From contig SGPL01000018.1 in assembly GCA_004802705.1 (NCBI GenBank), forward strand, positions 1-64,000: a stretch of DNA of 64,000 bases, in the 5' to 3' direction. The position numbers were made by a program, and so were the translations under genes. Shown in pieces: positions 1 to 10,827 of this stretch (positions are counted from its first letter, which is position 1; every line of letters starts with the position of its first letter). The notes under the pieces are model-generated. The model did no database searches and had not been told where the DNA came from. It was given only the letters and a program-made list of their open reading frames with translations. The stretch comes from Bondarzewia mesenterica (Eukaryota > Basidiomycota > Agaricomycetes > Russulales > Bondarzewiaceae).

Positions 1-2
1 AT

Positions 3-430
3 GCACTCCTGCAAGGCCTCGGCGAGCTGGCCACACGCGCAGGCATCCGCATTCAAAGTCACCTCGCCGAAGCGCGCGACTAAGTCGACTGCGTCCGTAC
101 CCAACGCGGCGCCGAGGACATCGACGTGTTCGACCGAGTAAGTCACCCTCATCCCGAGATCCCCCACATCAACATCATAACTTACTTCACGCACTTTTCC
201 TTCCTCATCACAGGAACATCTATTGGGCGAACGCACGATCTAAGCGCGTTGCACTTTCCTGTCGCCGACCCAACTGGCGCACCTGTCCGCATATGGGATG
301 GCTCTCGCACATTGCCCGCTCTTCAACATTCAACGCTTACTTTTCAGCCCAGCCTCTGCGTCTGCACGAAGCGCTGCGCTGTGGCATGCGCGTCGGGCTC
401 GGGTCGTTTCGAGGATGCGAGAGGGCATGA
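3..430 (+). pseudogene. Guanine deaminase remnant (3' part)
   Basis: Conceptual translation gives the C-terminal half of a guanine deaminase (amidohydrolase, guanine to xanthine). Visible family blocks are IQSHLAEARD, the AHC-like strand CTFLSPTQLAHLSAYG, ALAHCPL, NAYFSAQPLRLHEAL and MRVGLG. A probable intron lies at 138-213. The copy is broken in several ways. A TAA at 81-83 falls directly after SHLAEARD. A 7-nt duplication near 330-337 shifts the frame between ALAHCPL and NAYFSAQP. The metal-binding Asp expected after VGLG is missing because homology ends there. The 5' part lies outside the window. The reading of the family is from memory of its motifs, not a search. Confidence 0.7.
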
Positions 431-623
431 GGTCTGAAAGCGCCCGAGTGCCCGGTGCGGTGCTCGAATGCATCTTCTGATTCACAAATCCAAAGCGACC
501 AGATGATTTCAATACCTGAGCGCGAAAGTATGGGTTGGTCGCGGTGTTCGAGACCACGATAGCCATGGGATAGTCATCGCCCGAAGGAACGGCAAGGTTG
601 AAAGAGGTCCTGGACACCTTCAT

Positions 624-1596
624 GAGTTATCTATGCGGGTGTGAATGCAGTGCCCTTGTCGTTCCCCACAGTCAGTGTCTCATTGGCATACTTATGCTTG
701 GACTCACTGTTTGCGTGCGAATGTTGCTCCATTTCCTATAGAGCTATTTACAGCGTGCTTCCCTTGTTGGTGATGTCGGATGACAGCTGAATGAGATTTT
801 GAGTGCTGTTGGGTGTGTAGATGCGTGTGTATACATTGGATCGAGGTTACTGAACGCACCTTGGGCATTTGGAGGCGATCGAGTGTCTCGTGAATGCGGC
901 AGGATACATACCTGGTCCTACAAGAGGCGGTCGAGGTGGCTGTGACATCGAGCTCAGGAAACGACCGTCCGAAATCCCGTGGTCGTTCAACGCCGATCCG
1001 AGTCCAAGGTGGGCTCGCCGACCCAGATTTCCTCCGGCTCGCCAACAGCAACGTGCACCAGGCACACACCCACGGCATGCATGAGGAGGTCCCAGAGTGC
1101 GCGTTCTGCAGGGTCGCGCTATCTGTAGGCGGGGATGAGGAGGGGTAGGGTCGGTGAGGAGAGGAGGAATGTGGAGAGCGTGGAGGAGAGCAGCGTAACC
1201 ATTTACTAGTAACTACCCATATGAGAGAAATCACGTGACGGTGGCCAAGGGTTGCATATACACAATACCGTTATGGCGGTGTCTGAGGTCTAGCAGATCA
1301 TGCCGAGTGTTGTGGCACGGCAATGTCTTTATTTGTAGCTGGTCTCTCCCGGATTCCATACTCATCAATCATCGTGCCTCAGCATCCTCCTGTCTGAGGC
1401 AGATTTAGACACTTCCTTCAACCTTCGTACCTAAGGCTGGCGCTCGACTCGCCGGTGAGGGTCTGGTCGCCGTGTTCCTTCAAACTCGACTACGAAAAAA
1501 GAAAAGAAAAAAATCACATCCTTCGTCGACTCCAACTCCGTGTATGACACCACAACCGATCATCACTTCGTTTCGCCTCGGCCGACCTCGTCTTAA
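624..1596. other. Gene-poor stretch between two relics
   Basis: No supported gene. Several short overlapping reading frames occur on both strands, none with a recognisable domain. On the minus strand a fragment (about 1215-990) with a hydrophobic start is interrupted by stops and could be another decayed gene. A palindromic TCACGTGA lies at 1231-1238. Confidence 0.4.
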
Positions 1597-2250
1597 GTCG
1601 TCTCCGCAACGCTCGCCTCTGCCTCGCTCGTCCTCCTCCAACTCTTCTCCCGCATATACACTTTCGACCTCAGACTTTCGGAACAGCCGCCATCCAATTC
1701 GAACTCCTCCTTTCCACCATTCTCTTTCTTTCTCGCGAAGGCGTGCGCAATGCCCTCCTCCGTGCACCCTCATCCTCCAGCATAAACGTCTCAGACGTCC
1801 TCGTCACCAACATCTCTCTCTTACCTCCCCTCCTAGGCATCCCCTTTCGCCTCAGCGTCGCCATCTACCCTCTCGCAGCGTCCATCGAGCTCCTCGCAGA
1901 ACCGCTATATACCCGCGCTCAGATCGATCTTCGCTTTGACGTGCGCGTGCGCGCAGAGGGCGCAGCGGTATTCCTCAAGACTTTTATCACCTTCCTCGTC
2001 CTCGTCCTCAGCACACCGGAATACGCCCTCGCGTTCGCCGCTGGACAGGCAGCGTAGGGGGTTGCCACCTTTTTGACATTTTGGTTTGCTTGCGCGAAGG
2101 AAACTCGAAGGTCCGGTTGGACATTCACGGCAAGTAAGTACGTGTGCCTCGCGTCTCGTGAATGAAGACTTTGACGCGCGTGCTACTTGCTAGGAAGCAG
2201 AATGTGTATTTCGACGCGGCCCTGCTCTGCGTCGCGCGTACGCGTTCCTT
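1597..2250 (+). pseudogene. RFT1-like gene remnant
   Basis: The translation resembles RFT1, the ER membrane protein needed for flipping Man5GlcNAc2-PP-dolichol in N-glycosylation. Blocks are SLVLLQLFSRIYTF, then in another frame TFGTAAIQFELLLSTILF, SREGVRNALLRAPSSS, VTNISLLPPLLGIPF and YTRAQIDLRFDVRVRAEG. The piece between FSRIYTF and TFGTAAI is missing and the frame changes at about 1665-1674, so an internal deletion is likely. An in-frame TAG sits at 2055-2057. Weak similarity continues across a possible intron (about 2134-2193) to YFDAALL. Neither a start nor the C-terminal half is present. A functional RFT1 elsewhere in the genome is expected. Confidence 0.7.
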
Positions 2251-2548
2251 TGAACCACCAGCAGTAGTTCCGGTCCGAGTGCGTGATTCTTCGAGTCTGA
2301 AAACTGTTTAAGAAAAAAAAAACATAAAGCCAGAGCGACGGGGGTGGGGAACGTACATAAAGCAATAAGAGAGAGACTCGGAGAGAGGAAAACGAAAAAC
2401 ACGATGTAAAGTAACTTACACTGGAAGAGTTCTACTATCCCGTTATTTGTGTGGTTTTGTTGACGGGCATTTTCCTTAGTCTCCGTGGCCAGTGACCATA
2501 CAGAAGACAGTCGTTCTGTCTTGAACATCTTTCTTATGGAAGACAACC
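2251..2548. other. Short intergenic stretch with hairpin copy 1
   Basis: No gene seen. It contains an A-rich tract near 2311-2322 and one copy of the hairpin repeat described separately. Confidence 0.5.
2500..2519 (+). repeat. Hairpin repeat, copy 1
   Basis: Arms ACAGAA and TTCTGT flank the 8-nt loop GACAGTCG. The left flank (TAGTCTCCGT then GACC) resembles that of the copy at 58484-58507. The same loop, inverted, occurs at 32021-32046. Confidence 0.7.
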
Positions 2549-3910
2549 ATGGCTACAAGCTCCTTCATTCAGCTGAAAGACATCGCGTTCAAAATCCATG
2601 CAGTTGTTGAGCTGCGAAGAAGCTGGCGCGCAACGTATCAGATGATTGCTCCTCTGGTTGTGCGTTGCTATTTTGTCTTCCCTTAGAGCCTGCTCATCAA
2701 TGACGACATGAAGGAGAATGCTAGACCATTGTTTGCAAATGTACCAACCCCCTCCATTCCAGATTGTCTGCTGCATCTGAAGGAGTTTTACTTGGTTGCA
2801 CCAAGACGCACGGATCCTGTCATTGGCTTCAGTGACCTCCTGGAGACGATTGGTATCTACGTTCCCAGTGACAGTGAAACAGAGGACCATTCGTTGCCCC
2901 CAACTGAGGAAAGCCCTCTACCCGACGACGGCTCAGATGCTCCAATGGATTTGGACGAAGTGCCTCCATCTCCCAATCCACACCAATCCGTGAGCTGTAT
3001 CAGCCTTCAATCGATTGATTCATCTGACGATAGATGTCGTAATGTTGGCAACAGACCCCTTCCACACCGATCTCAAGCAGACTGGGAGGCAGGACTATTT
3101 TAGAGGCGACTGCGTTACCTCGGCAAGTGAGTGGAGGGCTTTGCACCTATTCTGCTATGCTTACAGTAGCAGAGTAAAGAAGAAGGGTTTGAAACAGATG
3201 TCGCAGAGCATGTACGCCTATCTGCTGATTATAGGTGTGGTTTTAATCCATTGTCTCTGATTTTTAGATGGATCAAGCCACAGTGACAGACACGGTGCGG
3301 ATACAGATGTGGATGGAATGCTGGCAGTCTAATGCTGACCATCACACAGACGACAGTTCACCAAATCGGGCCCAATCGTTGCCAGTACTGTACCTCGATG
3401 GGCATGTCACCTTGCGTACAGCCTGCCCCAGGCGCAGCGTGTATGCCGTGTCGGAAGGGGAAGCGAAAGTGCACGATTGCATTGCGACGAGGCCGGCCGA
3501 GGACCGCTAAGACCGCTAACCTTTTGAGGACCGCATATCCGCTGAATCCGCAAATGAAGAGTGCATCCGCATCATCCACAACTTCTGAACCGTATGAAAA
3601 TAAAAATTCACCAGCTGCCAGATGGTCGCCTTTACAGACGGAGGATGTGGCCATCATTGATGACAGTCAGGTATTTTCTAATGCCAGGGTCGTCACTCCT
3701 GATGCCCGCCCGGCATCCCCCCATCTTCCGTCTACGTTCAATATTCGTGGCCTCGGACCGTCGTCCTCATCTCAGGAGAGGATCCATACCCTGGAGCGCG
3801 AGGTGGAGGGGTTGAAGGACAATATACGTTACCTATTTCATATTCTGGGCATCGAGGGGGTTGAGGGGAGCCTTTCGTCACCGCATAGCAATCTGGAAAC
3901 ATCATTTTAG
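2549..3910 (+). CDS. Putative Zn-cluster-like protein, exons partly resolved
   Basis: A multi-exon gene is likely but not fully resolved. Exon 1 (2549-2634) and exon 2 (from 2689) join in frame and give an acidic, Ser/Pro-rich protein containing FYLVAPRRTDPVIGFSDLLE. The last exon region (about 3332-3910) encodes six cysteines spaced C-x2-C-x7-C-x8-C-x2-C-x6-C (CQYC...CMPC...KRKC), followed by a basic RRGRPRT stretch. This resembles fungal Zn2Cys6 transcription-factor-like proteins common in mushrooms. A short coiled-coil-like segment (ERIHTLEREVEGLKDNIRY) lies near the C-terminus. The middle (3060-3330) has several possible introns and I could not fix their borders. Two separate genes remain possible. 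Confidence 0.45.
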
Positions 3911-4645
3911 ACAGCGGTTATAGTTACCAGGCTGGACAGTAGGGGGGTGACGTACTGGAGGTCATGGGCGGGAGAGAGTTCTCAACCTTTCCAGCCCCAT
4001 TCAATATGTTCATTATCCGTCTCATTTCCCATCTACCCGTGCAACTGTCGATCAGCTGTGCATCAATATTTAGCGCGGAAGTTCTCATGTCCGAGCGCAA
4101 TGCATCGTCCAAGCTCCAGGATGTCCGTCGTGGGCCATGGTCCATCCTCTCAATGGTCGACAGCCTCCCCTCAGGCAAAAGCACAACCTCCGTGCGTTGA
4201 AAGACGATATAGTGAACATAACCACGCAGTCGTATTCCCTACACCCAAACGTGCACTAACGAGATAGTAATGATACAACAAAGTTCCCAGAAAGATGCGT
4301 AAAAATACAAAGTGCAGAAACGGTCTCTCCCGTGCGATTGCCGATAGATACAGGATGATAACCAAAGGGAAAAGGGGAAAAAAAATGAAAGAGCGTGAAG
4401 GGGCATGAACAAGTATGCTCGAGGATAACCGGTAAAATGGAGATCATACGGGAAAGCCGGGAATGGAATATAGGGGATAAGTATAAGACGAGATTCGAGA
4501 CAGGTAACATACTTATTGTCGTATCGACCTTTCGGTTGTGTGCTGTCAGCCTTCAGTCCGGAGAAGACCAATAAAATAGCAAGAAAGAGAGAGATTCTGG
4601 GAGATGGCGTGCGGGCGCTGACGAGATCTGTCGGGACGTGTTTCG
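3911..4645. other. Intergenic, 3' ends of two genes
   Basis: About 0.7 kb between the Zn-cluster-like gene and the stop of the arrestin-like gene on the minus strand. Short reading frames only, none with recognisable features. Confidence 0.5.
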
Positions 4646-6209
4646 TTACGAATCAGTCGAATCGGTCACCAATCGCACGGCATGCAGGTGCTCGAGCGAG
4701 CGTAAAGGCGATGTCTTCGGATACGCCGGTTCCAAGTTCAAAGCGATGAAATCCTGCGAGCAGCAGAAATTTTCAGTCTTCCTGTCAGGACAACCCGAGC
4801 GTAAATATATCGTGCACTAACCTTCACGACGAGATTACCCACGCTGAACCCGCCGCACCTCACATCCTTTCGACACCTGACCGTTCCCTCCCAATTGAGC
4901 GTCTCAGATCCGTCTGGGGGTGAGTGGAGCGGAGTGGATGCGCCAGGCGGAAGCGGGCACAACTTACCCTCGCCGAGTACAGTCGAACGCTGCTCGCGCG
5001 CGCCCCCAACAATCGCGATGACCTGCCGCACGATGGATACGAGCACGCTCGGCTTAGCCGAGGGATCAAAACTCTTCGCACGTCGGAGCTTAGATGTTGG
5101 CGGAGGCGTCGGGTACATGAACGCTCGCAGCGACTCAACGGGTGCGCATAGCTGAAGGTAGAACGGGATCGAGGCGCTGATGCAGTAGATCTGGGCCTCA
5201 GGGATGAAGAGCTACAGATCGGATCAAGATGCGTCAGGCTCGCTCAGGGGCAGCGGCTCGGGCTCGCTGTGACGTGATAGGAGAACGGGCTGACTTACAA
5301 GGCAATTTATGGGCACAGCTGTGGAGCCGGGCATCGAAGGTATTGTTGTAATGACCTGGTGCCATTCGTCCGGAAGGCTTTTGACGGTAGAGAGGAAGGG
5401 GAAAGGGCAGGGAAGGATAGATCTGAGCGGTCGACTCCTAGGATGGTAGACGAGCTGGGTGCTCAACCTGGCAGAATTGCGACCCTTACGTCAGAAAACG
5501 ACAAGCGTCAGGACAAGTGAAGGGCCTCCCTACGCACGTATGCTTTTCTTTCGGTAGCAGAGGAGAATGTCGCACCCTGGTTACGCAAACTGACAATGAA
5601 TAATTGCAACTGACGTGCAGCATAGGGCCGCTGGGTTTTCCAGGCAGAGCCGTGTTGAACGTCGGTGGTAGTGACCCAACGCGTCCGGACTCTGTGTTGA
5701 TTAACCGACCCAGGTTGAAGTCGCAAACACTAGGGCAAGGGACAACCGATGCGCTCGTCGCCTTCCAAACTGTGTCGGTCTTGCAGAAGAACTTGGCGGA
5801 GTTGTTTGACCCTCCGCCAACGGCCACATCGAGAGTGCCTTCGAGCTGAAATCGAAGGTGAGTCGAGGCAAGTCGAAGAAGGGATGAAGTATGCCACAAG
5901 AGAATTCACCTTTAGAGAAACAGACTGAACGTCCTGCGTGCAGTCGAGTAGGACGGCACCCTCGATGCTACAACTACGGCCGTAGACTGGAATCGGGACC
6001 GCTGGATCTTGAGCGAAAAGTTCGAGGATGATACCATTCTTATTGCTGGTGGTGAATATCCCGGTCCATCTTTCGTCCTTCCGGGGGCTGGCAGCCAGAG
6101 TCGTCTCCGATGAACGAGGTTTGAGCGAATACCTAGGTACAGATGCGGACGGGCTATATGATGGCGCAGGGAGGGAAGGCGCCAGAGAAGAACCCTGTGT
6201 AAGGCTCAT
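4646..6209 (-). CDS. Arrestin-like protein 1 (424 aa)
   Basis: Exons 6209-5910, 5845-5538, 5467-5299, 5211-4822 and 4753-4646 join in phase to 424 residues. Arrestin-N-like strands are seen early: WTGIFTTSNKNGIILELF, then PIPVYGRSCSIEGAVLL and LEGTLDVAVGGG. The C-terminal half contains FPFLSTVKSLPDEWHQV, FMYPTPPP and the closing RCGGFSVGNLVVKDFIALNL. Fungal alpha-arrestins act as cytosolic adaptors, often linking a HECT ubiquitin ligase to membrane cargo. That role is inferred. The position of the PPxY motif of its two relatives here reads LPPTF. The Ser/Pro-rich first 40 residues look disordered. The start is the first Met before the domain. Confidence 0.85.
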
Positions 6210-6712
6210 AACTGAGAGTGAGGAAGAGAATCAATGAGAAAAAAGAGAAACGGAAGGGTATAAGAACCCGAGGTGGCAAAGCCCCTGCCAGTGCGCAGCA
6301 TGACTCCTCAAATGACGACCCTAAATTCATTTGGATTTGTTTCCGGTCCAAGCGTCTATCGGGCCAAAAGGTTATCCAATTGAGTAGGGGTGTGGCTTTT
6401 GCTCAACCCCAAATGAATATCCTACCGTCGATCGAGTCAAGCTCGCAGGCGGCGGATCCGTTACAAGGAGTGTTACATAAGCATTGCTCACTCTCAAAAA
6501 GTTCGCAAATCTCGGTCTCGCGCGTCTGATACAGCGTCCTGGATAAATGCGAAACAACCCTGTGGCGACAGGTTACAGTGGCAAAACCTCGACAGAAATT
6601 TAGGTAACAATAAAAAATGGGCGGCTTAATGGGCCACGAGCTGCTGTCAGACATTGGACCATCTTGGCAGAGTTACTAAATCACTCACCATTCGCTTTAG
6701 TTCCATTCCATG
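6210..6712. other. Intergenic, about 0.5 kb
   Basis: Upstream of arrestin-like gene 1 and downstream of the two-TM protein gene, both on the minus strand. No feature recognised. Confidence 0.5.
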
Positions 6713-7722
6713 TTAGCGAGTACTACGACCCTCTTCCAACTGCGCCAGCGCTTCTTCAACCCTCCTTGCCCTCTCCGCATCCCGCCTCTCTTCCCATTCC
6801 TCGTCCCTACTCACAAAACTCACCGGCCGATCGCTTCTGGCACTCATCCGATTGTCCCGATCGACTTCATGCTCGCGCACCTGCCCGCGCAAGCTCTCGC
6901 GCAAGAATCCTGCCAGTAAAAGCCTACTTCCGCGTGTATGGCCATACGCGGGTGGGGGAGGACGCGCGATTTCCGAATCCTCCGCGTCGCCGGTGCCATC
7001 CCGCTTTGCGCAAGGGCCGCGGCGTACGTAGGCAGCGGCGGACGTTGCCAGGGTGCGATGGCTATCGTGGCACTCTGGCGGGATCGCGTGTGGTGGAATG
7101 ATGTTGGGAGCATCTCGCCTGGATGGAGGTGCCCGTACCGCTCAGCGCGCATTCGGTACAAGCGTCGTTCGAGGAGAAACAATTGCGCGAGTACCGCGAT
7201 TCCGAATGCGACATGGACGAAGATGAATGATGCGCCATTGCCTACCGTCGAACCGTTGGCAGAATCGACATTATTGTTGGCCTTCGTACCGAGCACTTTG
7301 ACCGCGATGACCCAGCTGGCCACCGTCCCCGCAAGGAAAGCAAGCTGAAAGAGGAATAGGAGGATGGTGGTGAGGCTGATACCGCCGCACGTAGAGACTT
7401 TTGTGGAAATAAGGAAGGATTTGATGCTCCGTTTGCTTTCGGAATGAGTGGACGACGCATCGTTGGGAGGAGTGGTCGGTAGAGTTCGGGTTGGATTTGC
7501 GGCAGCTACGGAGTCGGATGGTGGGTGATCTGCTGGATGTCGCTCCGGCAAGCTCGTAACCTCCACCTGCCTCCCCTCCTGTGCACGCCCATGGATATCC
7601 TCCTGGTACCCTATCTCTCCCCGCTTGTACGGCAATGGACCCGCCTGCGCTCGTGTCTCCTGTACACCAAGTGCTTGTGCCGTCTCCGCTGAACTGGAAG
7701 CAGCCGAACTGGTGGAGGCCAT
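6713..7722 (-). CDS. Two-TM membrane protein, basidiomycete type, frame break
   Basis: Function unknown. A single exon encodes about 336 residues if one base is restored in the CCC run at 7000-7002. Upstream of it the frame reads to LPTYAAALAQSG. Downstream, the neighbouring frame continues naturally with DGTGDAEDSEIARPPPPAYG and a charged tail rich in Glu and Arg. Two hydrophobic segments are visible, about residues 115-145 (TTILLFLFQLAFLAGTVASW) and 165-190 (SFIFVHVAFGIAVLAQLFLL). A basic RRLYRMRAERYGHLHPGE follows the second. The first 100 residues are polar and probably cytosolic. The downstream codon pattern is coherent, so I read the break as a sequence error or a young mutation rather than an old pseudogene. 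Confidence 0.65.
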
Positions 7723-8117
7723 AACTGATCGGCCCCCTGGAAAGGTAGGAAGAAAAAATAAGACTAGCTCAAGCTTGCACCTGGCAAGTAGACAATCTCG
7801 ACAATAACATCAAAGGAGTAGAAAGATAAAGAACTGGGAGCCCAATCATGCACACGGTTGCGACCAATGGATCCATCGGACTAAGGTTAGGGGCGGCGTC
7901 TCCAGGCACCAATCAACATTCAATGCCGTTGTCCAACAGGCCAATCAGTGCACATCGCTGACCACTGGCTGACCATACGCATTACGGTCAAAACTTAAGA
8001 CAGATGGCTGCTGCGCGAACTTCGAAGGAAACTAAAGATTGCAAAACCTCCGCGAGAAAGAACTATGGATATCGTCATATTGGACTAGGATACACCGCAT
8101 CAAAACGCACATCATGC
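7723..8117. other. Intergenic, about 0.4 kb
   Basis: Promoter side of the two-TM gene and 3' side of DCTN4. Nothing specific recognised. Confidence 0.5.
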
Positions 8118-10006
8118 TCAAAAATCATCTGTCCTGTTCTCCTCCCTCGGCAGAATTGTGCCCAGGTGCACGACAGTAGAGAACGAAAATGTCTTCATCT
8201 CGACAGCCTGTGCTTTGTTGGAACGCGACGGAGTCCCACGTACATCGTCCTCAGGGAGTGGATCATCCGAGCGGTACGTATACGACACGAGCATGTTAAA
8301 CTGCGCGCCGATCGTCGGTAAACAACTGTCGTGAGTGACAAGAAAAATACGCCTACTTTGACTTCGCCCTTGGCGTCCTTCCCAATCATAACCTCTCCGC
8401 CCACGATCGTCACATTCGCCCGCTTCTCCAGGACGCCGACCGTCTTGCTCTTTGCTCCCTGCGCCCGTCCGCCCTTACCTGCCAGCCCAAACTCATCATC
8501 ATCCACACCGAACATGTCCTCGTCATCCTCGTATTCCCAAGCTTCCGCAAACGCGGCAATAGGAAATGCTGAAGATGGGAGAGACACCGCAAAAGGCGGG
8601 CGACGCGCTTTCTCCGCATACGCAGCATCCCCCCGGTGCAGGCGCAGCAGGTATATGTCTCTGGATCGACAGTCGCACTTGTATGGGGTCATACAATGGG
8701 TTTGTCAGTGCCAGATGGAAAGGATACGTCTTTCCTGCCATCATCCCATTCGCACCGCTAGTGTCCTCAGCCGACACCATCTTTGATCCAGGAACACGCC
8801 TCGCAGTGTCAGAATGTGGAAGGACAGCTTTGATCGCGGGTAGATAGTTCGCGGCGACAAGTTTGATCTTGTATCGCACAGACTGTGCTTTCTGCTCAGG
8901 CTTGATGAGGATGTGGCGGCACGTTGGACAGCGTTTTGATTTCTTCGAATGAAGCGGAATGCGCAAGGGTCTCAAATCTCTAAATAAACGCAGCGACTGA
9001 TCAAAAACAGTGTGCCGGATCATGAATAATTGGAAAAACCCGCACCTTGTTCGTAACGACGTCGCCCAACTATTCGCCCACCGTTGCTCCAACGCCGCCA
9101 CCTCGTTGACCTCCTCGATGTGCTGCATAAACTCAACATCCTGCTCCCCGCCCGCACCCGCGGTGCCGATCTCCACCCTGCTTCGATACTCCGGCATCTC
9201 GTCCTTCGCGCCCTTGTCACGGTGACGTGTGCGAGGGTGAGGCATATACTTTGCGACACCAGGGATGTCGCGCGCAAGAGCGGACGATGCGGCTGCTGTG
9301 ATGGGGTTTACGTGGGAGTGGTGTGAGTGTGATGCGGTCGACGGATGGGCGGAGGAGGATGCACGTAGGAAAGGCTCAAAATGCTCTTTGAGACGCTCGA
9401 ACTCGAGAGACTCCGGGGCGGAATCTTCATATTTTTGTAACTGTGCTGTAAGAAGAGTAACGACGATCGTACGGTACCAGATGAATATGTGGGAACAACC
9501 CACCTGCAAGTCCGGTCGGCTTCTCGAATGTGATGTCAACCTCGGCAGAGTCCCATCGGCAATGGTTGCAATAGAGAAAGAAAGGGGGTTCACCGACAGC
9601 GTTGACGGCGATGCTTGACGGCCTTCCATCGTCTACGTCGGGAGGGTCTGAGGGCACCACGGAAAGGGTATTCCGACAATTGGGGCACAGAAAGCAATTT
9701 CGCGCGCACCTACATATACGCCACACAATGAATCAGACCCGATACACTTGAAATCCTAGAGATNACAGCATACCTGTTCTTCTCCGCCCGCACGCTAGCG
9801 CTCGGAACTTCGAAGAGACAGTTTGGACAATAATAGCCACTGACTTCGATCGAAACACAGTGATTGCACCGAACGGCGTCGCATTCTTCACAGAAGTACA
9901 GCTCGTGGAGAGGATGGAAGCTGTAAGAAGATGAGCTCAAGTGCGGTTGTGGTGGAATGTTAGATGAGGTGAGACAGGGACAATGGTACTGGACGCTGGG
10001 AGGCAT
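8118..10006 (-). CDS. Dynactin subunit 4 (p62), one frame break
   Basis: Exons 10006-9774, 9709-9504, 9445-9046, 8979-8357 and 8300-8118 give about 486 residues once one extra C is removed from the six-C run at 8629-8634. The Cys-rich N-terminus shows paired zinc-binding motifs: FCEECDAVRCNHC, GYYCPNC, CFLCPNC, YCNHCRW and later CPTCRHIL. Then comes PEQKAQSVRYKIKLVAANYLP, characteristic of p62. The C-terminal half contains PFAVSLPSSAFPIAAFAEAW and an acidic stretch. It ends with NMLVSYTYRSDD and VVHLGTILPREE. p62 is part of the pointed-end complex of dynactin, which links cargo to dynein. An ambiguous N lies in intron 1. A TCACGTGA palindrome lies about 210 bp upstream. Confidence 0.9.
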
Positions 10007-10827
10007 CGTGCGCTAACCAAGGCAGTCAGGTGCNNTCTTCCGNNTTTTGTTACCCTCTCCTGAGTTCTCAAGCTCGANGTATATAGATGCCGGCTGCAGC
10101 GAACGGGAATGGAAGAAGTGGANCGAGATGTCGACTTCAAGTTACAAAGTTACTGACCAGGCTGCAACTGGCGAGTCGCGTCTCCCGAATCCCGAAGGCA
10201 TTGAGCANATAGCAATCACGTGATGCATGAGAACAACTCATTTCAGTCAGACTCANGAGNNNCNNACTAAGAGCANCCTTGAGCAATNTTAATGACCACT
10301 GCTTAGTATGCTGANNGTGGATGCATCAACAAGTACGTTTCGCTTTCAATGNACTTTGTTAGAAACACTGATATACATCACTATATGTTTGTTCCTATGA
10401 TTTNTGGGACCGACTTTGCACCTCAGGNGTCNNTGCNCTTTGCACCCCTTCATTGACAACTGATTTGATGCATTTGCAGGCCATCTTCACTGCNTGTCCT
10501 ATGCCGCTAGAATTNNATGGGNAAAAAAAATCAACCTTCAGCTNCAGAACTGAGAACGACACTATTCTTCACCCTGCCCATATTACACGTTTTAGTCGAG
10601 AGCCGGATGGCGTCCGACGCGGCGACGCCGNATCATGATCTCTCAGATCACTCCTCACATTGATTGGACCCATCGCAGGCTCGTCGCAGAGGACGACGAG
10701 GACAGGCACAGCATCCCGTCTGATCATCCATTCGTTTATGAATANTGGTCGGTCGGAGACTCCTTTAACGGCTTTCCCCCTCTTCCCTTACGACCGCATT
10801 TCGCCCTGTCCACTTATTCGTGCAGCT
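10007..10827. other. Intergenic, about 0.8 kb, with ambiguous bases
   Basis: Divergent promoter region between DCTN4 and the 7-TM gene. Many isolated Ns. TCACGTGA at 10216-10223. No gene supported. Confidence 0.5.

Noticed and set aside
704..1234. 176-codon minus-strand frame
   Set aside because: Low-complexity Ser/Pro text. No domain and competing frames are equally good.
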